Assembly: GCF_900129005.1 (NCBI RefSeq)
Contig: NZ_FQUN01000006.1
Location: forward strand, 1 to 64,000
DNA from: Leeuwenhoekiella marinoflava DSM 3653
GTDB lineage: Bacteria; Bacteroidota; Bacteroidia; Flavobacteriales; Flavobacteriaceae
Direction: 5' to 3'
DNA length: 64,000 nucleotides
The notes below the pieces were generated by a model that was not told where the DNA came from, did not search any database, and was given only the letters and a program-made list of their open reading frames with translations. Position 1 is the stretch's first letter; every line of letters begins with the position of its first letter. Positions 9,294 through 16,441 of the stretch are shown one piece after another. The translations under genes were made by a program, and so were the position numbers.

Positions 9294-9626
9294 ATGGGTT
9301 TAGCCAAGACTGAAATATTTACTGACAAGCAAAATCAAGTTTCAATTTTTGCCAAAGCCTTTGGTCATCCTGCCCGCGTCGCTATTCTGCAGCATCTTTT
9401 TAAAATAAATTCGTGTGTATGTGGAGATTTGGTAAATGAAATCGGGTTAGCACAGCCTACGATTTCCCAACATTTAAAAGAATTGAAGTATTTGGGATTG
9501 ATTAAAGGGACAGTAGAAGGTACCAGTGTTTGTTACTGTATAAACGTTGAAAACTGGGGAAGAATGCGGGAAATTATGACTGAATTTTTAGGTCAGGATC
9601 TATCTTCAAAAACAGAATGCTGTTAA
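9294..9626 (+). CDS. arsR: ArsR-family metalloregulator
   Basis: This 110-residue winged-helix repressor has the conserved FGHPARVAILQHL helix, the CVCGDL metal-binding box (Cys41 and Cys43) and the recognition helix QPTISQHLKELKYLGLIKG. Extra Cys residues close the protein (TECC, 109-110) and may supply a third thiol for As(III). It leads an operon ending in an arsenite pump, so it is the arsenite-responsive repressor. The probable operator is the palindrome 20 bases upstream. The ATG at 9294 was chosen because the ATG at 9283 hits a stop after six codons. Confidence 0.92.
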   Translation: MGLAKTEIFTDKQNQVSIFAKAFGHPARVAILQHLFKINSCVCGDLVNEIGLAQPTISQHLKELKYLGLIKGTVEGTSVCYCINVENWGRMREIMTEFLGQDLSSKTECC

Positions 9627-9689
9627 AAAATTTAAACTTATTAATCGTTTTATTGCGATAAACTTATAGATGTGTGTAATACTCTTAGT

Positions 9690-10325
9690 ATGAAGTTAAT
9701 TAACCGAACATTAATCTTGCTGGTTATACTTTTTTTGCAGCAGTTGCTCCATGCACAAAGATTAACTAATACAATCCAACAAGCTGTAGTTGAAGTTGGC
9801 GATACCTTTACCCAAATTTCTCCAGATCGCTTGACCTATTTAGATCAAATTGCATTCTTGATCATTAAGAAGTTGAATAATCAGGAACAAGTTGACTTAC
9901 TTTTTATAGATGCCGACAACCTTGAGCAAAGTCAGCTCGCTATGCTTTGGTTACGTACCGGAATGATCTATTATGGTTATCAAAATTTACTTAATATTCA
10001 ATCAGCCGGAATGACACCGGGTAATCAACCTCCGTCACCGCTTTTAAGTTTGAATTCTTACGGTTTTAGGGTGAAACCAAACAGTCAGAAAATTACTCAT
10101 TCCTATAAAGTCGATTAGGGTTCTGGTTTTTGGGTTGTCTATCCAAAACTGCTAGACGATCCCGGTATACCAACTCATCAAACACTTATAATTAGTGTCA
10201 AAAAAGCGGCATCAGACTCTGCTGAATCAAATCAGATAGAACTGTTTTTTTCCGATTCGGAAACCATTGCCCGAGAAATGCTCTATCTGTCAACCCGTTT
10301 GAATAATCTATTACAAACAAAATAA
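9690..10325 (+). pseudogene. Exported protein of the arsenic operon, interrupted by an in-frame TAG
   Basis: The frame starts at 9690 (MKLINRTLILLVILFLQQLL, a signal peptide ending near LHAQR). It runs to a TAG at 10116-10118 and continues in the same frame for 68 more codons, to a TAA at 10323-10325. The second part (GSGFWVVYPKLLDDPG... to ...MLYLSTRLNNLLQTK) is clearly coding in character and stops 10 bases before the next operon gene. The original product was therefore about 210 residues and probably periplasmic. I do not recognise the family. The TAG is either a nonsense mutation or a base error, since no length change is involved. An upstream ATG at 9672 is possible. Confidence 0.65.
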
Positions 10326-10335
10326 TAACTCTTTT

Positions 10336-10803
10336 ATGAAATTATCAGAAATTAAAAAGCATTTGCACAAACTCTCTAAAGTTGCATTTCAACTGCCCAG
10401 TGGTGATCTGGTACCCGCACACTTTCATGTTACCGAAGTGGGTAAAGTAAATAAGCAGTTTATCGACTGCGGAGGAACCTTGCGCACTGAAGAAGTTATA
10501 AACTTTCAACTGTGGAACGCTAATGATTACGATCACCGGTTGCATCCCGAAAAGCTACTCGCTGTCATTGAACTTTCAGAAAACACTCTGGGACTTGATG
10601 ATTCAGAAATAGAAGTTGAATATCAGGGCACTACCATACAGAAATTTGGATTGGACTTTGATGGATACCAGTTTTTACTAACCACAAAGCATACCGATTG
10701 TCTGGCAAAAGATCAATGTGGAATACCCGTTGAAAAGTCAAAACCCGAATTATCTAAAATTCAAGTCACCTCCTCCTGCGCTCCCGGAAGTGGATGTTGT
10801 TAA
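10336..10803 (+). CDS. DUF6428-type protein of arsenic operons
   Basis: 155 residues, cytoplasmic, starting MKLSEIKKHLHKLSKVAFQL. The sequence matches my memory of the DUF6428 family, which is found next to arsR and ACR3 in Bacteroidota. His and Cys residues are numerous (HFHVTEVG, FIDCGGTLRTEE, TDCLAKDQCGIP), and the tail ends in CAPGSGCC. That resembles a thiol-rich metal-binding tail and echoes the CC ending of the ArsR protein. The family has no established function. I infer binding or handling of arsenic. It lies 10 bases after the interrupted exported protein and 28 before the phosphoesterase. Confidence 0.72.
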   Translation: MKLSEIKKHLHKLSKVAFQLPSGDLVPAHFHVTEVGKVNKQFIDCGGTLRTEEVINFQLWNANDYDHRLHPEKLLAVIELSENTLGLDDSEIEVEYQGTTIQKFGLDFDGYQFLLTTKHTDCLAKDQCGIPVEKSKPELSKIQVTSSCAPGSGCC

Positions 10804-10831
10804 TCTATAACGAACCTAAAGAACTAGAACT

Positions 10832-11605
10832 ATGAAAATTGCATTATTTAGTGATATCCACGCAAACCTGCCGGCCTTAGAAGCTTTTTTTGCGGATGTT
10901 GAAAAACGAGAAGTTGATGCCTTATACTGCCTTGGGGATTTGGTAGGATACAACATCTGGCCTAACGAGGTGGTTGAGGAAATACGTAAGCGTAAAATAC
11001 CCACCCTTACCGGGAATTATGATTTTGGAATTGGAAAAAGCAGTGACGATTGCGGTTGTGCTTATAAAACAGATGAAGAAAAAGCAAATGGAGCAATTTC
11101 TATCCAATTAACAAACGAACTCATTACAGCTCAAAACAGGTCCTATTTGAGAGCTCTTCCGGCTCATATCAAATTAGAGTTTCAATTGAATGATGATAAA
11201 CTAAATCTTCTTTTGGTTCACGGAAGTCCAAGACGGGTTAATGAATATTTGTTTGAAGATCGTGCAGAGAAAAGCATGATTCGAATATTGAACGATGCCG
11301 ATGCCGATGTGCTTTGCTTTGGACATACACACAAGCCATACCATCGCATTTTTGAAGTCACTGAAAGCGGAACCCCTCAGTTTAAGCATGCGATTAATTT
11401 AGGTTCCATAGGCAAGCCAAAAGACAGCGATAACCGGGGTAGCTATGTGATTTTAAACTTTAATGAAAACAGCTCTGTTTTAAATAAAGACAGCATTACC
11501 GTTGAATTTGTAAAGTTTACCTATGACATTGAAAAAGCGGCAAAGGCCGTGGAAGATAGTGTGTTACCAAACTCCTATGCCGAAAATTTAAGAAACGGAT
11601 ATTAA
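10832..11605 (+). CDS. Metallophosphoesterase in the arsenic operon
   Basis: This 257-residue calcineurin-like phosphoesterase of the YfcE/MJ0936 type has all dinuclear metal-site motifs in order: DIH (8-10), GDLVGY, GNYD, HGSPR and GHTH. The fold hydrolyses phosphomonoesters or phosphodiesters in the cytoplasm. A Cys pair (DDCGCAYKTD) after GNYD is unusual and could bind a soft metal. It is embedded between the DUF6428 gene and the GcvH-like gene with short spacers, so it belongs to the arsenic operon. Its substrate is unknown; an arsenate-containing or phosphorylated metabolite is possible, but that is inference. Confidence 0.85.
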   Translation: MKIALFSDIHANLPALEAFFADVEKREVDALYCLGDLVGYNIWPNEVVEEIRKRKIPTLTGNYDFGIGKSSDDCGCAYKTDEEKANGAISIQLTNELITAQNRSYLRALPAHIKLEFQLNDDKLNLLLVHGSPRRVNEYLFEDRAEKSMIRILNDADADVLCFGHTHKPYHRIFEVTESGTPQFKHAINLGSIGKPKDSDNRGSYVILNFNENSSVLNKDSITVEFVKFTYDIEKAAKAVEDSVLPNSYAENLRNGY

Positions 11606-11615
11606 TCGCTACAAA

Positions 11616-11993
11616 ATGAAACACACCGACATCCTTTATTTCTCTAAAGCACATACCTGGATACTTCTTGAAAATACTACCGGAACCATAGGTATTACCG
11701 CGTTTGCTCAAAGCGAGCTCGGAGAGATCGTGTACGTAGATTTACCCGCTGTGGGTGACACTTTTGAGCAGGACGAAGTTTTTGGTTCTGTAGAGGCTCT
11801 TAAAACCGTGAGTGATCTATTTATGCCGGTTTCAGGAGAAGTTGTTGCGATTAATGAAACCTTAGTATCCCATCCAAAGCTGGTTAATGAAAAACCTTTC
11901 AAAGAAGGGTGGATGATCAAAATCCAGATTACAAACCTTGATGAACTCTCAAACTTGTTAAGTCAAGACGAATATCAAAATTTTATACATTAA
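11616..11993 (+). CDS. GcvH-like lipoyl carrier protein in the arsenic operon
   Basis: This 125-residue single lipoyl domain is homologous to glycine cleavage H protein: HTWILLENTTGTIGITAFAQ at the start, then ELGEIVYVDLP. The lipoyl-lysine hairpin is EALKTVSDLFMPVSGEVVAI, with Lys63 at the expected lipoylation position, followed by NEKPFKEGWMIKI. No other glycine cleavage genes are nearby. The stop codon directly abuts the ACR3 start, so translation is probably coupled. Reduced lipoate is a vicinal dithiol that binds As(III) tightly. A role as arsenite scavenger or shuttle to the pump is attractive but inferred. It could instead be an ordinary GcvH paralogue carried along. Confidence 0.88.
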   Translation: MKHTDILYFSKAHTWILLENTTGTIGITAFAQSELGEIVYVDLPAVGDTFEQDEVFGSVEALKTVSDLFMPVSGEVVAINETLVSHPKLVNEKPFKEGWMIKIQITNLDELSNLLSQDEYQNFIH

Positions 11994-13031
11994 ATGATGA
12001 TGCAAAAGAAACTCAGTTTTTTAGATAAGAATTTAACCCTATGGATTTTTTGTGCAATGGCAATTGGAGTGGGAATAGGCTATTTCTTTCCCACTTTTCC
12101 CGATGTCATCAATACGTTCAGTAGCGGATCTACCAATATACCTATTGCGATAGGCCTAATCTTGATGATGTATCCTCCTTTGGCTAAAGTGAATTATGCC
12201 CTCCTGCCCAAAGTATTTAAGAATACTAAAATCCTGTCCATTTCTTTGGTTTTAAACTGGATTATAGGTCCTGCTTTGATGTTTATCTTGGCTATTACTT
12301 TTTTGCGGGACTATCCGGAATATATGGTGGGTCTGATTTTAATTGGTTTAGCGCGTTGTATTGCAATGGTGTTGGTGTGGAATGACCTTGCAGAGGGAAG
12401 CAGTGAGTATGGTGCCGGCCTGGTTGCTTTAAACAGTATATTTCAGGTATTTGCGTATAGCTTTTACGCGTGGATTTTCATAACCGTTCTTCCACCGTAT
12501 TTTGGTTTTGAAGCAGCCATTGTAGACATCTCTATAGCAACAATTGCTGAAAGTGTGGCTATTTATTTAGGTATTCCATTTGCCTTGGGGATTCTAAGTC
12601 GTCTTATTTTGGTAAAATGGAAAGGAGAAAGCTGGTATACCCATACCTTTATCCCTTCAATTTCCCCAATAACCTTAATTGCACTGTTATTTACTATAGT
12701 AGTTATGTTTTCCCTGAAGGGAGAATTGATTGTTGAAATTCCAATGGATGTCTTAATTATAGCTGTGCCTTTGCTCATCTATTTCACGTTGATGTTTATC
12801 ATAGGCTTCTTTGTCACCAAAGCTACGGGCGCTGAATATGATAAAACTACTTCTGTCGCTTTTACTGCAGCAGGGAATAATTTTGAGTTGGCCATCGCAG
12901 TAGCCATTGCTGTTTTTGGTCTGAATTCCGGACAGGCTTTTGCCGGGGTAATAGGTCCGTTAGTTGAAGTACCGGCCTTGATTGTGTTGGTTCGGGTTTC
13001 GTTTTGGTTACGGAAAAAATATTATAAGTAG
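11994..13031 (+). CDS. ACR3-family arsenite efflux transporter
   Basis: 345 residues with ten hydrophobic segments, matching ACR3 (often annotated arsB). The family signature [17 protein letters not shown] is intact with the essential Cys122, and [11 protein letters not shown] near the end carries the conserved Glu of the last helices. It exports As(OH)3 or its anion across the inner membrane with the proton gradient. Three ATG codons in a row begin at 11994, immediately after the gcvH-like stop; any could be used. It is the last gene of the operon. No arsenate reductase (arsC) is visible in the operon, so direct protection should be against arsenite. Confidence 0.93.
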   Translation: MMMQKKLSFLDKNLTLWIFCAMAIGVGIGYFFPTFPDVINTFSSGSTNIPIAIGLILMMYPPLAKVNYALLPKVFKNTKILSISLVLNWIIGPALMFILAITFLRDYPEYMVGLILIGLARCIAMVLVWNDLAEGSSEYGAGLVALNSIFQVFAYSFYAWIFITVLPPYFGFEAAIVDISIATIAESVAIYLGIPFALGILSRLILVKWKGESWYTHTFIPSISPITLIALLFTIVVMFSLKGELIVEIPMDVLIIAVPLLIYFTLMFIIGFFVTKATGAEYDKTTSVAFTAAGNNFELAIAVAIAVFGLNSGQAFAGVIGPLVEVPALIVLVRVSFWLRKKYYK

Positions 13032-13070
13032 GCTTCCTAGAAAAATCTTTACAGGTTAAAAGTGACCTTT

Positions 13071-13220
13071 AGATTCTTCTATCCCCAGCTTTCTTATCAG
13101 AGGATTTGAGGTACTTCTTGGGTTTGGCTTCAGCCTGGATCTGAAGTAGTTTTTTTTAATCTTCAAGCAATTCTACTTGAACTCATAGAGATCTTCTGTG
13201 GTAATCAGTGTTGCTGGCAT
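13071..13220 (-). pseudogene. Remnant of an excisionase-like HTH gene
   Basis: Read on the minus strand, ATG at 13220 gives MPATLITTEDLYEFK, then a stop. A shift of frame continues VELLED, a stop, then KKLLQIQAEAKPKKYLKSSD, and ends at a stop near 13071. This is the N-terminal half of the small helix-turn-helix proteins typical of Bacteroidota integrative elements, where they sit beside an integrase. A frameshift, a nonsense codon and loss of the HTH core show it is dead. It lies directly after the arsenic operon and suggests an old mobile-element boundary. Confidence 0.55.
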
Positions 13221-13377
13221 AATACGTTGTTTTAAATAGAAAGGGACTATCGAGGTTTATTCATTTTAGTTGATAGCCCTTATCTGGGTTTGACTTTCGT
13301 TCTACGAATTTGATGGGTTTTTGAAAAATACTATTCATCATCCTTGTTCATCTTGGCTTCCAGGGCTCCGATAAGAC

Positions 13378-13460
13378 TTTCACCCGAGGGTAAAGCATTG
13401 CAAAAGCAGGGTAGCGGTATACCGGCGCTATGGGAGAGCTAGGGATGCGGTTCTTTAACA
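13378..13460. repeat. Dispersed intergenic repeat, copy 1
   Basis: An 83-base block starting TTCACCCGAGGG aligns without gaps to 20158-20240 (65 of 83 identical by eye). It aligns more weakly to 41061-41120. All three copies are intergenic and near gene scars, as expected of an old mobile or structured element. Confidence 0.6.
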
Positions 13461-13640
13461 CTGTTTCTATTATCAATTACTCTTTATACTAATATGTCAG
13501 CAATAAGGTTGATATCCCGACAAAAGCTTTAATTATCAACTAGGTTTGTTTTGATATAATGAACTGGCAGTAATCTATAATAACTTACATTAGGCTACAA
13601 ACTTGTGTTTTTCAACTACTTTTCAGCACTTAATCTTTGA

Positions 13641-13648
13641 TAAATTTG
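13641..13648 (+). promoter_or_regulatory. Candidate -7 box of the SDR gene
   Basis: TAAATTTG matches the Bacteroidota -7 consensus TAnnTTTG and lies 31 bases before the ATG at 13680. No TTG stands at the usual 17-23 base distance upstream, so the assignment is tentative. Confidence 0.4.
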
Positions 13649-13679
13649 TGACAGATAACAGGTATAAAAATTTATTAAG

Positions 13680-14402
13680 ATGAAAACAGTATTAATAACA
13701 GGAGGTAATAAAGGGATTGGATTTGAAACAGCTAAACAACTGGGTAACTTAGGTTATGAGATTTATATAGGTTGTAGACATAAATATAAAGGGCAAGAAG
13801 CAGTAGAAAATCTTAAAAAGTTAGGGGTGAATAGTATAGATTGGATTGAGCTTGATGTAGCAGACAGCAAATCAATTGAGCAGGCTAAAATACAGCTAGC
13901 ATCTAAAATCGATTCTTTAGATATATTAATTAATAATGCTGGTATAAGCGGTACTCAACCACAAAAGTTTTGTATTAATAATATCGAAACCTTACGAAAT
14001 ATATTTAACACCAATTTCTTTGGTACTGTTGAGGTAACTCAACAATTTTTTCCTTTATTAGAGAAAGCAGAACAGCCCATTATTATCAATATTTCTAGTG
14101 AAGTTGGATCTTTAGAAATTCATTCTTCAACAGGTAAAGATCCTAATTTAGAAATTTGGAGTGCTTATGGAGCATCAAAAACAGCAGTAAATGCTTTTAC
14201 AGTAATGCTTGCCAATGAATTAGAAGATACTCCATTCAAGATTTTTAGCGTAACACCAGGATATACATCAACCGATCTCAATGATCATCAAGGAACAAAA
14301 ACTGTAGAAGAAGGCGCCTCTCCAATTGTTGAAATAGCAACCCAATCAAATAATTTTACTTCTGGAAAATTTTATGGAGAACAAGGCGAAGTTACTTGGT
14401 AA
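13680..14402 (+). CDS. SDR oxidoreductase, carbonyl-reductase type
   Basis: 240 residues. TGGNKGIG (7-14) binds the dinucleotide, NNAG (86-89) is the structural motif, Ser140 precedes the active site, and YGASK supplies Tyr163 and Lys167. The roughly 18-residue insert before the Tyr (SLEIHSSTGKDPNLEIWSAY) resembles carbonyl-reductase-like SDRs. Substrate not predictable, but aldehydes, quinones or other small carbonyls are usual for this group. An AraC regulator follows 93 bases downstream on the same strand, and two similar enzyme/AraC pairs occur elsewhere in the window. I infer induction by a reactive or xenobiotic compound. Confidence 0.85.
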   Translation: MKTVLITGGNKGIGFETAKQLGNLGYEIYIGCRHKYKGQEAVENLKKLGVNSIDWIELDVADSKSIEQAKIQLASKIDSLDILINNAGISGTQPQKFCINNIETLRNIFNTNFFGTVEVTQQFFPLLEKAEQPIIINISSEVGSLEIHSSTGKDPNLEIWSAYGASKTAVNAFTVMLANELEDTPFKIFSVTPGYTSTDLNDHQGTKTVEEGASPIVEIATQSNNFTSGKFYGEQGEVTW

Positions 14403-14495
14403 GTTAATTTGTATTGATGTAATTTTTGAGTTTACTTATACTAAAAATTAGATATTTAAATTTGTTCCTTATCCTAAGAAAAGCATAGTATTTAA

Positions 14496-15413
14496 ATGCA
14501 AAACATTTGCAAGGTAAAAACGATAGAAGAATTTCATTTTTTATCGGGTCTAGAGGCTCCGAAACATCCTTTGGTAAGTATTATTAATTATTCAGGTTTA
14601 AACATTTCTCAAAAAGAACGAGATTCTAGCTGGATGCTCGATTTCTACCTTGTTGCGATAAAACGTGACCTACAGGGGAAAATGTTTTATGGTCAGCAGG
14701 CGTATGATTGCGATAAGGGTATTATGTTTTTTGTGGCACCTAAACAAGTATTTAGTATTCAGCCTGACCCAAGTCCTAATGATAAAAGATCAGGATGGAT
14801 GTTATTGATTCATCCTGATTTTATCTGGAATATTTCCTTGGCTAAAACGATATCCAATTATCATTACTTTGGTTATGCCATAAATGAAGCTTTATTTCTC
14901 TCAGAAGAAGAAGAAGTAACACTCCAACCTATTTTGAATGGAATAAAGAAAGAATATCAAACAGATATTGATCAATACGGTCAAAACATTATTATTGCGC
15001 ATATCGAAACCTTGCTCCAATATTCTGAGCGTTTTTATCACCGTCAATTCACTGCCCGAAAAGTTACGAATCGTAAAATTGTAGAGCGGTTTGAAAATTT
15101 AGTATTGAATTATTTTAACTCAGATGTCTCTTTGAAAAATGGCCTGCCTAGTGTTCAATTTTTGGCAGAACAGCTTCATATTACATCTAAATATTTGAGT
15201 AAGCTCTTAAAAGAAATCACAGGACAAACTCCTCAGCAACTTATTCAAGAAAAGGTAATCGAAATTGCAAAATTGAAATTAACAACCACAGAAGAATCAG
15301 TAAGCGAAATAGCCTATAATTTAGGATTTGCACATCCTCAATCTTTTAATAAGTTATTTAAAAGAAAGACAGAACAATCGCCTCTTCAATTCAGAAAATC
15401 TTTTTTTCAATAA
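14496..15413 (+). CDS. AraC-family transcriptional regulator (paralogue 1)
   Basis: 305 residues: an N-terminal sensory half (residues 1-190) starting with HPLVSIINYSGL and containing GQQAYDCDKGIMFFVAPKQV, then a C-terminal double helix-turn-helix. The first HTH is LPSVQFLAEQLHITSKYLSKL, one residue beyond a typical window; the second is SVSEIAYNLGFAHPQSFNKLF, followed by KRKTEQSPLQFRK. The same layout is shared with 26220-27131 and 41323-42219. It lies after an SDR gene and probably controls it. The inducer is unknown. Confidence 0.88.
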   Translation: MQNICKVKTIEEFHFLSGLEAPKHPLVSIINYSGLNISQKERDSSWMLDFYLVAIKRDLQGKMFYGQQAYDCDKGIMFFVAPKQVFSIQPDPSPNDKRSGWMLLIHPDFIWNISLAKTISNYHYFGYAINEALFLSEEEEVTLQPILNGIKKEYQTDIDQYGQNIIIAHIETLLQYSERFYHRQFTARKVTNRKIVERFENLVLNYFNSDVSLKNGLPSVQFLAEQLHITSKYLSKLLKEITGQTPQQLIQEKVIEIAKLKLTTTEESVSEIAYNLGFAHPQSFNKLFKRKTEQSPLQFRKSFFQ

Positions 15414-16441
15414 ATCATAAACTCGTTTCTTATGATGAGAAACACAAGCTTCGAACACCCGTAACTATTGCACAAGTCTCTAATTACTAAAAAAATGTAT
15501 GTATTTTAAGCGGTTTTCTAGCTTTAGAGCGTTTTAAACCCTCAACCTGAGATGCATTAAAATCAATCTATAGACTTGCTTTAAAGTTTTTTGATTTAAA
15601 AAAATGTTCAGTATTCCTGCTCTCCTTTTGGAGTATTATTATCGAACTCCAGATATTTTTTAACTTTTGATTTCATACACTATCAGGGGCTTTGCCTAGG
15701 GGTTGAGTAGGGGACGTTAGGGCAAAGCTTATAATACCCGTACTTCACCCCGTATATAAGCTATAGATACCCTATGTATACTTAGAGATTAGTCAAGAAT
15801 GAGTCTATATTCAACCACAAAATTGATAGTAAAATTTTGGGGTCCGTGTGATATCATTGTGCTTTTGATAAGTAGGAGCTTGGAGATGCTTTTATTGTTT
15901 TAAGCTTGTAGCGTTAGATGTATTTTTTAGTTTCTATTGTAGGATCTGTTTATTTTCTGTGTAAGTGCTTAAGATTAGCTTAAACCTGTGCATTTCTCTC
16001 CTTGTCTTTGGATACAGAGAATAAAATAGCCCCTCGCTTAGTATTGTTCGCTTGTGACAAAAACCGCTTTGTCAGCTCTGCGTCGCAATTGCTTCTATGC
16101 TGCGGAGCTTCCTGCAGCTATTCTGGAACTGTACCTTGTTTAGCCTTGCTTTTTTTAAAAATAGATATCTAATTACCGAAGACAATTTTTGATTTACGCT
16201 CTAAAAGGTACTGGATTCCTATTTCAATCCATAGTAGAAACCATTTATCTCTGGTAGGAATTCCGGCCTGATTTCAACAAGTAAAAAACCTCTTTTTGAA
16301 TATAAATAGCTCATATTTAGTTTTTTATTGTGTTATTACTATGGAAATAGGGTGTTTCCCCCCTTTTTTCAAAATATCATTTTTCTAATTTTAAAATAGA
16401 AAAGCAGTAATCAAAAAATAAACCTCAAATATTAAAAAACC
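15414..16441. other. 1-kb gene-free spacer before lodA
   Basis: No convincing gene. One inverted repeat is visible: GCTTTGCC (15689-15696) with GGCAAAGC (15721-15728), around a GGGG-rich loop. Short coding-like stretches are interrupted by stops in every frame and look like decayed sequence. The last 100 bases are A/T rich and should hold the lodA promoter, but I found no clear TAnnTTTG box. Confidence 0.45.

Larger units (their letters stand above)
13221..13679. other. Spacer with the end of an unknown gene and a dispersed repeat
   Basis: On the minus strand a short coding-like tail, ESLIGALEAKMNKDDE followed by a stop at 13331-13333, lies upstream of the HTH remnant. It may be the 3' end of another gene of the same lost element. 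Bases 13378-13460 are one copy of a dispersed repeat. The remaining 200 bases are A/T rich and lead into the promoter of the SDR gene. Confidence 0.4.

Noticed and set aside
11616-11993. Assignment of the lipoyl protein as part of a glycine cleavage operon
   Set aside because: No gcvT or gcvP gene nearby; all neighbours are arsenic-type genes.
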